From positions 3,472,001-3,536,000 of the forward strand of contig NZ_CP088923.1 in NCBI RefSeq assembly GCF_021545845.1: a DNA stretch of 64,000 bases, written 5' to 3'. This document shows positions 54,597 to 64,000 of the stretch, in pieces; the stretch's first letter is position 1, and the number at the start of each line of letters is the position of its first letter. The position numbers and the translations under genes were made by a program. The stretch is from Rhodanobacter thiooxydans (GTDB lineage: Bacteria > Pseudomonadota > Gammaproteobacteria > Xanthomonadales > Rhodanobacteraceae). The notes under the pieces were generated by a model. That model saw only the letters and a list, made by a program, of their open reading frames with translations. It was not told the DNA's origin and did not search any database.

Positions 54597-56492
54597 TCAC
54601 TTCGCCTGCTGCAACGTCGCCAGCTGCAGCCGCAGGATCCGGCGCAGCTCCACGATCGCCGCCGGCGTCTCCTGCACGCTGTGCCAGGAGGGAATGGCCA
54701 GTTCGGAATCGGCGCCGTCCAGATGGGCGCTCTCGTACGGCACCACGCCGTCGCTGCTGTCCTGCAGCGCGCCTTTCGATTTATACACACCGACGATGGT
54801 GTGGTAGTGCACCTGCGGCGAGATCGGCAGGTTGGCGGCGGCGACGATGAACGGGTCGTTGTCGCGGAGGTTGTCGATGCTGTTGGGCATGTACAGCGGC
54901 CGGGCCTCGCCCGAATCGTCGGATTCCAGCAGGTTGCCGATTTCCGCCATTTCCTTCAATACGGCCACCGGCAGCCGGATCAGGTTGCCGACCCAGCGCG
55001 CGAGGCGGTGCTGGGCGTACGGCGTGCCGCGATGCGGCGCGGCCAGGAACACCGCGCGGGTCACTTGCGGCATCGGGGTGAACTGCAGATAAGGCGCCAG
55101 CCGCTGGTGCAGCCGCTGCCGCTTCCTTGCCGACAGGTTGGCGCGTTCCGGGAACAGGCTCCACAACTGGTCGCCGCTGGAGGACACCAGTAGGCGCGCG
55201 ATCACGCCGCCCATGCTGTGGCCGATCAGCACCATGTTGTTCGAGGCGCGCGCCTGGCCGGATGGATCGTAATGTTGCAGCGTGGCGTCCAGCGCCTTGC
55301 GGATGTTGGCCAGGTTCACCGCCACCGGCAGGTTGGTCGGGTAATAGACCTCCCACACCTGGTAGTTGCGGCGCAGTTTCTCGTCGCCCATCACCTCGTT
55401 GGCCACGTTGATCCACGCTTCCGGGCTGCTCGCCAGGCCGTGCAGCATCACCACGGTGAGCCGGTCCGGGTCGTAAGGCTGCATCAGCAGTATGCGCGGC
55501 GTCTTGATGCCGCCCTCGCGGCCCAGCAGCGAGCGGATCGACTGGCTGGCGAAGCCCGAACGGGCCAGCCATACGCCGTAGGGTGCGGTGAAATTCGCGC
55601 CCAGCGGCACCACCCGGCCGCCCACCGTGACGGTGTTGTCGTGGTACGGGTCGCGCACCAGCAGGCGCACCTGCCGCGTCGCCAGCACGGCATCCAGCGT
55701 GCTGCCCTCGAATTCCAGCGCGCCGGTGATCGGCACGTAATCGGGTTCGCGCCACGGCACCTCGGCGTCGGCCGCTTCCGCCGGCGCCACGGCCACGAAG
55801 TTGGAGCCGAAGCCGTCGCGTCGATAGATATTGCGCAGGCCTTCGAAGCGCAGGTTCGCGGCGGGGATCAGCTCCGCCGGCAGGTGCGTGCCGCCAGGCA
55901 GACGCACGTCGCTCTGCGAGCGCAGCATGCTCCAGCCGGCCAGCGTGGCCTGCGTCCAGCGCGGGTCCAGATGCGGCAGCTCCAGGAAGAAGCGACTCAT
56001 CGCGCGCTGCACGGCCAGGTTGTAGAACCACGTCACCTGTACCTGACGCAATTCGAACGTGCGCTCGGTAGGCGAACGCGCGGTGTAGAAGAGATACGCA
56101 TAGGCGTAGCGTGCGGATTGCAGGAAGGCGTCCAGCGTCGCATCGTCCATCATCGCGCCGGACTGCGACCGCTCCGCCCTGAGCGCCCGGCCCAACCACA
56201 GCTCGGCCAGCGCGGAGAGCCGCTGCTCGTCGGTCAGCCCCGCCGCGTGAGCGACGGTGTCGGTGCAGGCGGCGAACTCGCGCCGGCAGCCGTCGGGCGT
56301 CAGCGCGACCACGTTGAGCGACTGCACGGTGCGGTCGCTCGGCCGGCCGGCAACGATCACGTCGGCACGCCGCTGGCTGACGTAGTCGTTGGTGTTGACG
56401 TGGCTCACCCCGACCATCGCGCAGGCGTTGAGGCCGAGCAGCCCGATGACGACGATGCAGCGCACTGCCCAGGCGCGGATTCCGGCCTTCAT
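54597..56492 (-). CDS. Lipoprotein alpha/beta hydrolase (PGAP1/lipase-like)
   Basis: 631 residues. The signal ends in the lipobox LNAC (LLGLNAC). The N-terminal half is a helical/beta region of unknown role. The C-terminal half is an alpha/beta hydrolase with VVMLHGLASSPEAW (about 362-375), the nucleophile GHSMGG (S426) and a late His in PSWHSVQETP. The enzyme would be anchored to a membrane in the periplasm and cleave esters or lipids (inference). It is divergent from the DUF4105 gene. Confidence 0.85.
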   Translation of the reverse strand: MKAGIRAWAVRCIVVIGLLGLNACAMVGVSHVNTNDYVSQRRADVIVAGRPSDRTVQSLNVVALTPDGCRREFAACTDTVAHAAGLTDEQRLSALAELWLGRALRAERSQSGAMMDDATLDAFLQSARYAYAYLFYTARSPTERTFELRQVQVTWFYNLAVQRAMSRFFLELPHLDPRWTQATLAGWSMLRSQSDVRLPGGTHLPAELIPAANLRFEGLRNIYRRDGFGSNFVAVAPAEAADAEVPWREPDYVPITGALEFEGSTLDAVLATRQVRLLVRDPYHDNTVTVGGRVVPLGANFTAPYGVWLARSGFASQSIRSLLGREGGIKTPRILLMQPYDPDRLTVVMLHGLASSPEAWINVANEVMGDEKLRRNYQVWEVYYPTNLPVAVNLANIRKALDATLQHYDPSGQARASNNMVLIGHSMGGVIARLLVSSSGDQLWSLFPERANLSARKRQRLHQRLAPYLQFTPMPQVTRAVFLAAPHRGTPYAQHRLARWVGNLIRLPVAVLKEMAEIGNLLESDDSGEARPLYMPNSIDNLRDNDPFIVAAANLPISPQVHYHTIVGVYKSKGALQDSSDGVVPYESAHLDGADSELAIPSWHSVQETPAAIVELRRILRLQLATLQQAK

Positions 56493-56626
56493 CTGCGGCG
56501 ATCCCATCGGTATCTCATCCCGAACCTGACGGTGCGGCGATTGTAGCCGCCGCATCGGGATTCCGGTGTTGCCATGGTGCAGTCAAAGCGGCAGGCTTGC
56601 GGCATGGACGGATGTCCGGGAACGAG

Positions 56627-57631
56627 ATGGCCAAGAAGCGCGGGATGATCGGCAGGGTGGCGCTCTTCGCGGCGGTGTCGCTCGCCAGCTTCGTCTCCGG
56701 TGCGTGGGGCGCCATGGCGCTGTGGTACCAACTGCCCGGCAACGCCACCGTGCGCACGCTCGGCGGCACGCTGTGGGCGCTGGCCGTGATCGCCCTGGCC
56801 GCCGTCGCCATGGTCCGCCGCAGCTGGCTTCCGCTGGGTGTCTACACGGCGATGTACGCGCTGCTGCTGCTGTGGTGGGCGGGCATCGCACCGTCCGGCA
56901 CGCGGGTCTGGGCCGACGACGTGGCGCGCCAGTTCACCGGCACGGTGAGCGGCAGCGAAGTCACCCTCGACAATGTGCGCGATTTCGACTGGCGCAGCGA
57001 CGACGACTACGACGCGCGCTGGGAAACCCGCCACTACGACCTGGACCACCTCGCCTCGGCCGACGCGGTGCTGTCGTACTGGGGCAGCCGGGCGATCGCC
57101 CACGCGATGCTCTCGTTCGGCTTCGACGACGGCAATCGCGTGGTCTTCTCGGTGGAGATCCGGCGGCAGCGCGGCGAGCAGTATTCGCCGATCGGCGGCT
57201 TCTTCAAGCAGTTCGAGACGGTGCTGGTGGCTGCCGACGAACACGACATCATCCGCGTGCGCACCAACGTGCGCGGCGAGGACGACTACCTGTATCCGCT
57301 GCGCATGGACAAGGCGGCCATGCGCAGGCTGTTCCTCTCCTATGTGCAGGCGGCGAACACGCTCGCCGGCAGGCCGGCGTTCTACAACACGATCACCTCG
57401 AACTGCACCACGATCGTCTACCGCATGGCCCGGCAGATCGAGCCGGGACTGCCGTGGGACATCCGCCTGCTGCTGACCGGCTACCTGCCGGGCTACCTGC
57501 ACGAGGTGGGTGCGGTGGATCGCAGCGTGCCGCTCGACGAGCTGCGCCGCCGCAGCCGCATCACCGAACGGGCGCGAAACACGGCGGCGGGCGATGACTT
57601 CTCCCGCGCGATCCGCGCACACGAATCCTGA
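56627..57631 (+). CDS. DUF4105 (Lnb N-terminal periplasmic domain-like) membrane protein
   Basis: 334 residues. Three N-terminal membrane segments (about 10-32, 47-64 and 68-88) precede a periplasmic domain. Conserved features of DUF4105 are a His (AHAML region, about H159) and the Cys in TITSNCTTIVYRMA (C260), the expected catalytic pair. In Enterococcus, Lnb of this family transfers an acyl chain within lipoproteins. Here the substrate is unknown. The start is uncertain between 56612 and 56627. Confidence 0.8.
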   Translation: MAKKRGMIGRVALFAAVSLASFVSGAWGAMALWYQLPGNATVRTLGGTLWALAVIALAAVAMVRRSWLPLGVYTAMYALLLLWWAGIAPSGTRVWADDVARQFTGTVSGSEVTLDNVRDFDWRSDDDYDARWETRHYDLDHLASADAVLSYWGSRAIAHAMLSFGFDDGNRVVFSVEIRRQRGEQYSPIGGFFKQFETVLVAADEHDIIRVRTNVRGEDDYLYPLRMDKAAMRRLFLSYVQAANTLAGRPAFYNTITSNCTTIVYRMARQIEPGLPWDIRLLLTGYLPGYLHEVGAVDRSVPLDELRRRSRITERARNTAAGDDFSRAIRAHES

Positions 57632-57706
57632 CCTCAGCGCGTCAGGCGCTCAGACCACGGCGACCAACTTTCGATCCGCGACGCGATTGAACGGCAGTCG
57701 CCGCGG

Positions 57707-59146
57707 TCATCCCGCCAGTTCGAAACGCGTCACGCGCCTGATCGGATCGGCCTCGACCAGGCTTACCCTGACGTCGGCGCCGAGCGAAAGACTCGCGGTG
57801 CCTGACACGCTGGCCTCGACCGCCGGGTCGCGCACGATGACCGTGCCCTTGCCCGGATCGTCATCGGCGACTTCGACGATCGCGCCGTCGAAGACCTCGC
57901 CCACGCGCGGCGCCAGCACGGCGGCTTCGGCCAGGTTCAGCACCGCCCGTTCGTACTGGCCGGCGCGGTGGCCGGAAGCCTGCATGGTGGCCGGCAGGCC
58001 CGGCAACGCGGCCAGCGCCCACGCCGGCACCGGCTGCTTCGCGCACAGCGCCACACAGACCTCGCCGGTGTAGCGATCGACCAGCCGGCGCAGCGGCGCG
58101 GTGGCATGGGTGTACTGCGCGGCCAGCGCCGAGTGCATCGGCTGCGCCGGCAGCGTGCCGTCGAACGCCGTGTAGCCGGCTCCGCGCAGCACCGTGGTGC
58201 AGGCGGTGAGCATCGCCACATGGACGTCGTTGGACGGGTCCAGCGAACGGATGAAGCCGGGGTAATCCAGCCCGGGCGGCCACGCGATACCCAGCACCCG
58301 CGCGGTGACGCGCAGGCGCTCGATGGCGTACGGATCGGGCGGCGGCAGGGTGCGCAGCAGGCCCAGCTTCGCCTGCACCATCAGGTCCGCGGCGGCCATG
58401 CCGACCAGCAGCGAGAGCTGCTCGTTCCAGTCCTCGATCGGCAGGCGCGCGCGGAACGCCAGCTTCCAGCGGCCATCGACCACGCTGACCTCCTGCTCCG
58501 GCAGCGGCAGGCTGACGCCGCCGCGGGCGAACTCGCGCTGCCGGCGCAACTCGCCGACCTCGCGCAGCACCGCCCACATCGGCTCGGCTGCCCCCGCGTC
58601 GATGCGTTGCTGCACGCCGGCGTAGTCGAGCCGCGCGCGTGACCTGACCTTCGCCCGCCGCACGTCTACGGCCACGCTCTCGCCGGTCCGGTCCAGCTCG
58701 ATCGTCCACAGCAGCGCCGGCCGCAACTGATCGGGCAGCAGCGAGGCGGCATCCTCGGACAACACCTTCGGGTGCAGCGGTATTTTCGTATCGGCGCCGT
58801 ACAACGTCTCGCCGCGCCGGTTCGCCTCCAGGTCGACCGGGTCGCCGGCGCTGACGAAAGCGGCGACGTCGGCAATCGCGTAGTGCACCCGATAGCCGCC
58901 CTCGGTGCGCTCCACGTGCAGCGCCTGGTCCAGATCCAGCGAGCCGGGCGGGTCGATGGTGACCAGCGCGATGTCGCTGCGATCCAGCTCCGGCCAGCGG
59001 GGGTTTGCGGCCGCCCGTGCCGCGGCGGCCTCGACTTCCGGCGGGAATGCCGACGGCAGTTTCAGGTCGTCATGAATGGCGCGCATGCCCTGCGCCAGCA
59101 CGGGCTCGCCGGCGGGCCGGAGATGGATGCAGCGGGTGGTCGACAT
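57707..59146 (-). CDS. RNB-domain exoribonuclease (RNase II/R-like, short)
   Basis: 479 residues. The catalytic acids are visible in TIDPPGSLDLDQAL (D65, D71, D73), with YAIADVAAFVSAGDPVD and LRRLVDRY further on. A C-terminal S1/OB-like part (VGEVFDGAIVEVADDDPGKG) is short. There is no N-terminal cold-shock domain, so it is smaller than RNase II or R. It should degrade RNA from the 3' end (family knowledge). The start at 59146 (MSTTRC) is chosen. Confidence 0.88.
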   Translation of the reverse strand: MSTTRCIHLRPAGEPVLAQGMRAIHDDLKLPSAFPPEVEAAAARAAANPRWPELDRSDIALVTIDPPGSLDLDQALHVERTEGGYRVHYAIADVAAFVSAGDPVDLEANRRGETLYGADTKIPLHPKVLSEDAASLLPDQLRPALLWTIELDRTGESVAVDVRRAKVRSRARLDYAGVQQRIDAGAAEPMWAVLREVGELRRQREFARGGVSLPLPEQEVSVVDGRWKLAFRARLPIEDWNEQLSLLVGMAAADLMVQAKLGLLRTLPPPDPYAIERLRVTARVLGIAWPPGLDYPGFIRSLDPSNDVHVAMLTACTTVLRGAGYTAFDGTLPAQPMHSALAAQYTHATAPLRRLVDRYTGEVCVALCAKQPVPAWALAALPGLPATMQASGHRAGQYERAVLNLAEAAVLAPRVGEVFDGAIVEVADDDPGKGTVIVRDPAVEASVSGTASLSLGADVRVSLVEADPIRRVTRFELAG

Positions 59147-59319
59147 GGACGGGTTCCCTGCGTGGATGCCGTTCGGCAAGGCGAGGCCGATGCCCTGCCG
59201 CGCTGCGCAAAAATATACACGGGCCTGCCGGCGGCCTGCTTCCAGCTACCCGAGGGCTACCGCCATCATCAGGCAAGGTGTAGAAACGGCACTGTCACCC
59301 AACCGCCGAGTCGATCCCC

Positions 59320-59796
59320 ATGACCGAGGTGTCCCTGCTGATCCGCCTGGCCGAAGAAGAGGACGACGACTTCATTCTGGCGCAGGCGCCGCGCTTCGCC
59401 GATTTCACGCTGCCGCCGTGGCGGCGTCGCCACGAGTGCATCGAGGGGATCCGCAACGACCTGCAGCGCCACCTGGAGGACCAACCGGCGAACAGTTACC
59501 TGTTCGTGGCCGAGGACGCCGACGGCGAACGGGCCGGCTTCATCCACCTGCAGCGCACCGCGGATTTTTTTACCGGACGCGGCAACTGCCACATCTCCGA
59601 CATGGCGGTGGCGCCGCCGTACGAGAATCGCGGGGTCGGCAAGGCGCTGCTGGCGCACGCCGAGGCATGGGCACGCGACCACCATTGCCAGCTGGTGACG
59701 CTGGCGGTGTTCCCCGGCAACGCGCGTGCCCGCGCGCTGTACGAAGCCTCCGGTTACCTGCCGGACCTGCTGCGGCTGGCCAAGCCGGTGCGTTGA
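59320..59796 (+). CDS. GNAT-family N-acetyltransferase
   Basis: 158 residues. Acetyl-CoA-binding motif A is clear: MAVAPPYENRGVGKALLAHAEAWA (shortened core PPYENRGVGKALL), followed by TLAVFPGNARARALYEASGY. The substrate is unknown. A terminator follows, and the SapC-like gene converges on it. Confidence 0.9.
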   Translation: MTEVSLLIRLAEEEDDDFILAQAPRFADFTLPPWRRRHECIEGIRNDLQRHLEDQPANSYLFVAEDADGERAGFIHLQRTADFFTGRGNCHISDMAVAPPYENRGVGKALLAHAEAWARDHHCQLVTLAVFPGNARARALYEASGYLPDLLRLAKPVR

Positions 59797-59810
59797 GTCC
59801 GCCAACGAAA

Positions 59811-59832
59811 GAAGCCGCCCGGAGGCGGCTTC
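59811..59832 (+). terminator. Hairpin terminator after the GNAT gene
   Basis: GAAGCCGCC (59811-59819) pairs with GGCGGCTTC (59824-59832) around CGGA. It lies between two convergent genes and probably serves both. Confidence 0.75.
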
Positions 59833-59857
59833 CTTGCGAACACCAGCAACCGCACGG

Positions 59858-60649
59858 TCAGTTCGTGAGCGTGCCGGCGGCCGCCTCTGCCTGCTCGCGC
59901 TGGTCCAGCCGGTGGGCCAGGCGGTCGATGTTGGTCAGCGACAGCAGGTGTGCGTAGATCCAGCCCAGCATGCCTTCGCGCAGGAACTCCTGGGCGGTCT
60001 TCTCGTCCAGCTCGCGCAGCTTGGCCTCGTTGACCACGAACATGCCATTGAGGTTGATCGACTTGCCCTGCCCGCCGTCCTTGCCTTCCTTCTGCAGCTG
60101 CACGGTGCGCGGCTCCAGCAGGTCATGCTTGTTCAGCTGCTCCATGAACCACTTGGTGCGCGCCACGTTCTGCTGGAAATCGCCGAGGAAACCCACGGCA
60201 TTGGCCAGCAGTTCGCTGTCGGTGCCGTCTTCCTTGAACAGGCGCTGGCCTTCGCTCGTGTTGAAGCCCTCGTAGCGTTCGTCGAGGAACACGGTGAAGT
60301 CGTCGCCTTCCTGCCCGGCCGGCTTCTCGGCCAGCACGAACGGGTAGCGGCGCACGAAGGCGGGAACGTAGGTATCCGGTGCCCACTGGCCGTTCACGTC
60401 GACGTACAGATTTTCGTTCTGGCGCAGGCCGAGCAGGGCCACCGGGCCGGCGTCGGCGACGCTGGTGCCGGCGAACACGATCAGCAGGTCGCGCGCGGCG
60501 ATGCCGAACTCCACGCCGGTCAACGGCACGGAGTGCGCACTCATGGCGAACTTCACGTTCGGCACGGCCTTCATGCGCAGGTCCTTGTGCTCGACGCGAT
60601 TGAGCGGTACCGGTTGCTCGTAGAAAAGAACTTCAGCCACGTTGTCCAC
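59858..60649 (-). CDS. SapC-family protein
   Basis: 263 residues with no signal peptide. Segments typical of PF07277 SapC are HSVPLTGVEFGIAARDLLIVF (first part, about 39-59), VPAFVRRYPFVLAEKP, LFKEDGTDSELLANAV and FVVNEAKLRELDEKTAQEFL. SapC was named after a protein encoded near an S-layer operon, but its function is not established. It is a stand-alone gene here. Confidence 0.85.
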   Translation of the reverse strand: MDNVAEVLFYEQPVPLNRVEHKDLRMKAVPNVKFAMSAHSVPLTGVEFGIAARDLLIVFAGTSVADAGPVALLGLRQNENLYVDVNGQWAPDTYVPAFVRRYPFVLAEKPAGQEGDDFTVFLDERYEGFNTSEGQRLFKEDGTDSELLANAVGFLGDFQQNVARTKWFMEQLNKHDLLEPRTVQLQKEGKDGGQGKSINLNGMFVVNEAKLRELDEKTAQEFLREGMLGWIYAHLLSLTNIDRLAHRLDQREQAEAAAGTLTN

Positions 60650-60880
60650 CTCTGCCCACGCCGTGCCGGGTCACCACCAAGCGCCCCTATCAAACCCGGC
60701 GTCAGGTCTGTGTTGACTGGCGATCATATCAGCGCCCGCCGAGCACGGCGACTGCCCCCACGTGGCGCCGCTGCACCATTTGCATGCGAATTGCAATGGA
60801 ATTGTTCTATGCTGATCCCGGACCACCATTCCCGCATTGCCGAAACGCTCTTTCGACGCCCTGGCTGAAGGACGACTTAC

Positions 60881-61486
60881 ATGCTGATGGAAGTGCCAAG
60901 TCGGGCCGACCTCCATGCGACCCGCGTATTGTCACTGGACGCCGCCGGCCGCATCCTCGACTGGATCAGCTGGCAGGAGGCGGTTTGCCTGTATGTCCGT
61001 GACGCGGTCGCCTGGACCCTGGGCGACCCCTGCCTCACCGTGCATGGCGGCCACAACCGCCTGCTCGGCGCGCAGAGCCTGCTGCGCCTGCACCCGATCA
61101 TCGCCAGCACCGGCCACTGCCGCGAGCATGCGATCGACCCGGCGCCGGCGCTGACCAACACCGCCCTGTTCGCGCGCGACCGCCACATCTGCCTGTACTG
61201 CGGCGACCATTTCACCCGCGCCGAACTGACCCGCGACCACGTGCTGCCGATCTCCAAGCGCGGCAGGGACGAATGGGAGAACGTGGTCAGCGCCTGCCTC
61301 GCGTGCAACCTGAAGAAGAGCAACCGCACCCCGCAGGAGGCCAACATGCCGCTGCTGGCGGTACCGTACCGGCCGAGCTGGGTCGAACACCTGATCCTCT
61401 CCAACCGCAACATCCTGGCCGACCAGATGGAGTTCCTGGTCAGCCGGCTGCCGCGCGACCGCCGCCCGCTGGTGGAAGCCGCCTAG
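60881..61486 (+). CDS. HNH endonuclease-family protein
   Basis: 201 residues. The zinc and nuclease motif is complete: CLYC (C104, C107), TRDHVLPISKRG (D119, H120), EWENVVSACLACN (N134, C139, C142). The N-terminal 90 residues (VLSLDAAGRILDWISWQEAV) are typical of a broadly conserved chromosomal HNH family. It may nick or cut DNA; no methylase partner or mobile element is adjacent, so it is not an obvious restriction enzyme. The stop codon overlaps a MITE-like repeat. Confidence 0.9.
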   Translation: MLMEVPSRADLHATRVLSLDAAGRILDWISWQEAVCLYVRDAVAWTLGDPCLTVHGGHNRLLGAQSLLRLHPIIASTGHCREHAIDPAPALTNTALFARDRHICLYCGDHFTRAELTRDHVLPISKRGRDEWENVVSACLACNLKKSNRTPQEANMPLLAVPYRPSWVEHLILSNRNILADQMEFLVSRLPRDRRPLVEAA

Positions 61487-61651
61487 GAGCGTGGGCGGCA
61501 GAAACACAAGCGGCTGCGGCTGCGCCGTTTTGGCCACCTTCCGCGCCGATTTTTGGCCCATGGAACCACTATGGGCCGGCAAACCGTCACGCAAGCTGGC
61601 TCAAAACGGCTTTGCCTCGCCTGCTTGGTTTCTACCGCCCACGTTCCTAGG
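61482..61651. mobile_element. MITE-like 170-bp imperfect inverted repeat
   Basis: The ends are inverted copies, starting CCTAGGAGCGTGGGCGG (left) and, read from the right end, CCTAGGAACGTGGGCGG. The internal arms (GCCGTTTTGGCC at left, GGCTCAAAACGGC at right) also pair, giving a long folded-back structure with no coding capacity. It overlaps the stop codon of the HNH gene (TAG at 61484-61486). Confidence 0.75.
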
Positions 61652-61840
61652 CACACGCGCCGACGCGCGCGCTGCGGTGTTCCCGCGGCTTTCGATTGAT
61701 CTCGTCGACCCGCCCGGGCATGGGCCCGGAGCGGGCGACGGTCGCCGCATGCCGGATTTGCGGGCCTTCAGCCGCCATGGACAGGCCTTCTTCATGGTTT
61801 CGCCCTTGCCCCACCCCGCCGCTGGACCAACAATACGCGG

Positions 61841-63730
61841 ATGAACGACCTTTCCCACTACCCCCACCTGGCGCCGATCGAGACGCCGGCCGACCTGCGC
61901 CGCGTGAGCGACGAGGAACTGCCCGCCGTCGCCGACGAGCTGCGCCAGTACCTGATCGAGGCAGTGGCCAGCTCCGGCGGTCACTTCGGCGCCGGCCTGG
62001 GCGTGGTGGAACTCACCGTGGCGCTGCACCACGAATTCGACACCCCGCACGACCGCCTGGTGTGGGACGTCGGCCACCAGTGCTACCCGCACAAGATCCT
62101 CACCGGGCGCCGCGACCGCATCACCACGATCAAGAAGAAGGACGGCCTGGCGCCGTTCCCGCGGCGCGAGGAAAGCGAGTACGACACCTTCGGCGTCGGC
62201 CATTCGTCCACCTCGATCTCGGCCGCGCTGGGCATGGCGGTCGCCGCGCAGCGCAAGGGCGACCACCGCAAGGTGGTGGCGGTGATCGGCGATGGCGCGA
62301 TGACCGCCGGCATGGCGTTCGAGGCGCTCAACCACGGCGGCGACATCGAGCCGGACATGCTGGTGGTGTTCAACGACAACGGCATGTCGATCAGCGAGAA
62401 CGTCGGTGCGCTGACCAAGATGATGGCGCGCGCAATGGCCAGCCGGCGGCTCAATGCGGTGCGCGAGCGGGCCAAGCGGGCGATCCCGAAGCAGTCCTTC
62501 GCCGGCCGCTGGTTCAAGCGCTGGGAAGAACACACCAAGGGCATGTTCGTGCCCTCCACGCTGTTCGAGGAGCTGGGCTTCCACTACACCGGCCCGATCG
62601 ACGGCCACAACATCCCGCAACTGCTGCAGGCGCTGCGCACGGTGAAGAACCTGCCCGGCCCGCAGCTGCTGCACGTGATCACCACCAAGGGCAAGGGCTA
62701 TGCCCCGGCCGAGCAGGCGCAGATCGAGTACCACGCGGTCGGCCCGTTCGACCCCGAGGCCGGCGTGGTCAAGAAACCCGCGCCGGCCAGGCCCACCTAC
62801 ACCGACATCTTCAGCGACTGGCTATGCGACCAGGCTGCCGCCGACGAGCGCCTGCTCGGCATCACCCCGGCGATGCGCGAGGGTTCCGGCCTGGTGCGAT
62901 TCTCGAAGAAATACCCCGAGCGCTACTTCGACGTGGCGATCGCCGAACAGCACGCGGTGACGCTGGCCGCCGGCATGGCCTGCGAAGGGGCCAAGCCGGT
63001 GGTGGCGATCTACTCCACCTTCCTGCAGCGCGCCTATGACCAGGCGATCCACGACGTGGCGCTGCAGAACCTCGACGTCACCTTCGCCATCGACCGCGCC
63101 GGCGTGGTCGGCCCGGACGGCGCCACCCATTCGGGCAGCTTCGACCTGACCTACCTGCGCTGCCTGCCGAACATGGTCATCATGGCGCCGGCCGACGAGA
63201 ACGAGTGCCGCATGATGCTGAGCACCGGCTTCCACCACCACGGCCCCGCCGCCATCCGCTACCCGCGCGGCACCGGCCCCGGCGCCGCGATCCACCGGCA
63301 ACTCGACACGCTGCCGATCGGCAAGGCCGAGCTGCGCCGGCGCGGCCACGGCCTGGCCCTGCTCAGCTTCGGCGCCATGCTGGCGCCGGCCGCCACGATC
63401 GCCGCCGAGCTCGGCGCCACCCTGGTCAACATGCGCTTCGTGAAGCCACTGGACGAAGCCCTGATCGTGGAACTGGCGAAGACCCACGACGCCTTCGTCA
63501 CGCTGGAAGACAACGCGATCGCCGGCGGCGCCGGCTCCGCCGTGGCCGAATGCCTGACCGCGCACGGCATCGTGCTGCCGATGCTGCACCTGGGTCTGCC
63601 GGATGCCTACCTCGAGCACGGCAGCCGCGAGGAAGTGCTGAGCATGGCCGGCCTCGATCTGCCGGGCATCCGCCACGCCATCCGCGCGCGCTTTCCGCAA
63701 CTGGTCACCGTCGCGGCCAACGCGGGCTGA
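61841..63730 (+). CDS. dxs: 1-deoxy-D-xylulose-5-phosphate synthase
   Basis: 629 residues. The first enzyme of the MEP isoprenoid pathway, joining pyruvate and glyceraldehyde 3-phosphate with thiamine diphosphate. The ThDP motif [10 protein letters not shown] (150-159) with [13 protein letters not shown] (177-189) is intact, as is the transketolase Glu region [18 protein letters not shown]. Length matches the family. No clear promoter was seen in the 189 bases between the MITE-like repeat and the ATG. Confidence 0.97.
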   Translation: MNDLSHYPHLAPIETPADLRRVSDEELPAVADELRQYLIEAVASSGGHFGAGLGVVELTVALHHEFDTPHDRLVWDVGHQCYPHKILTGRRDRITTIKKKDGLAPFPRREESEYDTFGVGHSSTSISAALGMAVAAQRKGDHRKVVAVIGDGAMTAGMAFEALNHGGDIEPDMLVVFNDNGMSISENVGALTKMMARAMASRRLNAVRERAKRAIPKQSFAGRWFKRWEEHTKGMFVPSTLFEELGFHYTGPIDGHNIPQLLQALRTVKNLPGPQLLHVITTKGKGYAPAEQAQIEYHAVGPFDPEAGVVKKPAPARPTYTDIFSDWLCDQAAADERLLGITPAMREGSGLVRFSKKYPERYFDVAIAEQHAVTLAAGMACEGAKPVVAIYSTFLQRAYDQAIHDVALQNLDVTFAIDRAGVVGPDGATHSGSFDLTYLRCLPNMVIMAPADENECRMMLSTGFHHHGPAAIRYPRGTGPGAAIHRQLDTLPIGKAELRRRGHGLALLSFGAMLAPAATIAAELGATLVNMRFVKPLDEALIVELAKTHDAFVTLEDNAIAGGAGSAVAECLTAHGIVLPMLHLGLPDAYLEHGSREEVLSMAGLDLPGIRHAIRARFPQLVTVAANAG

Positions 63731-63754
63731 TCCCACCACCCCGCCAGCGGGCTC

Positions 63755-64000
63755 CTACGCGCTCCTGCGCCCACCGGAAACGCGATCGCGTTGTTCCAGG
63801 TCCAGGGCGCTGAAAACGTCGGCGTAGCCGGCCTCGGCGAGCAGCACGCGGGCCGCCAGGCCCTGGTTCCAGCCGTGCTCGAACAGCAGCCAGGCGTCGG
63901 GATGCAGGTGGGCGCGGGCGTCGCGCACGATGCGGCGAATGGCATCGAGGCCGTCGGGGCCGGAGGCAAGCGCCGCGGGCGGCTCGAAACGCAGGTCGCC
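63755..64000 (-). CDS. prmC: Release factor glutamine methyltransferase PrmC, C-terminal part (cut by window edge)
   Basis: The last 81 residues of a HemK/PrmC-type enzyme. Family features are [30 protein letters not shown] and the ending [14 protein letters not shown]. PrmC methylates the GGQ glutamine of release factors. The catalytic NPPY motif lies beyond the right edge. The stop is at 63755-63757, inside a short fragment resembling the GGAGC-type palindromic repeats. Confidence 0.85.
   Translation of the reverse strand, partial: GDLRFEPPAALASGPDGLDAIRRIVRDARAHLHPDAWLLFEHGWNQGLAARVLLAEAGYADVFSALDLEQRDRVSGGRRSA

Overview
The window is about 64 kb of high-GC DNA from a gammaproteobacterium. 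It most resembles the Rhodanobacteraceae/Xanthomonadaceae branch (Rhodanobacter, Dyella, Frateuria or Luteibacter-like). The reasons are the MurL + MurD2 variant of muropeptide synthesis, a single-chain aspartokinase-diaminopimelate decarboxylase (LysC-LysA), a GH17-GT2 NdvB-type glucan synthase, and several families of dispersed palindromic repeats of the kind common in this group. Almost all of the window reads as ordinary chromosome. No tRNA, rRNA or CRISPR array was seen. The genus is an inference from gene content and no alignment was run.

Layout. 1-2.8 kb: 5' part of relA, a small secreted protein, and a complete IS5-family insertion with 16-bp inverted repeats and a TGA duplication. 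2.8-18.3 kb: hrpA (its reading frame carries two palindromic repeat insertions), dps behind an OxyR-like site, an ndvB-like glucan synthase, tamA-tamB, and an M13 endopeptidase. 18.3-20.4 kb: DUF1801, an AbrB/Doc toxin-antitoxin pair with a palindromic operator, and a methyltransferase. 20.6-28.2 kb (minus strand): fumarase, lysC-lysA, murL and murD2. A hexanucleotide tandem repeat lies inside a palindromic repeat between murL and murD2. 28.6-33.7 kb: PhzF-like protein, amino acid permease, and a two-gene molybdenum-hydroxylase-like pair in which one iron-sulphur site and the usual active-site Glu motif are gone. 33.8-39.1 kb: a large secreted protein, a ybdK-like gene remnant, and two tandem paralogous TonB-like proline-rich envelope proteins. 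39.4-41.5 kb: EF-G-like GTPase.

41.7-48.9 kb is a tightly overlapping minus-strand operon: RDD, RDD, SpoIIM-like, DUF4129, DUF4350, MoxR ATPase, DUF58. It is the best candidate here for an uncharacterised multi-protein membrane system. Next come a SET-domain methyltransferase, then a lipoprotein and an acyl-CoA dehydrogenase behind a perfect PsrA/TetR-type palindrome.

52.1-54.5 kb is a gene graveyard. It holds remnants of a polysaccharide deacetylase, a formyltransferase-like protein, a lipoprotein, an alpha/beta hydrolase and a type II NADH dehydrogenase, joined by deletions and frameshifts. 54.6-64 kb returns to intact genes: a lipoprotein alpha/beta hydrolase, a DUF4105/Lnb-like membrane protein, an RNB exoribonuclease, a GNAT acetyltransferase, a SapC-like protein, an HNH endonuclease, a MITE-like inverted repeat, dxs, and the 3' part of prmC.

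The genes cluster by envelope and stress themes: outer-membrane assembly (TamAB), peptidoglycan precursors (MurL, MurD2, DAP/lysine), periplasmic glucan, stringent response (RelA) and oxidative protection (Dps). Dispersed palindromic repeats sit in many gaps and, unusually, inside hrpA.
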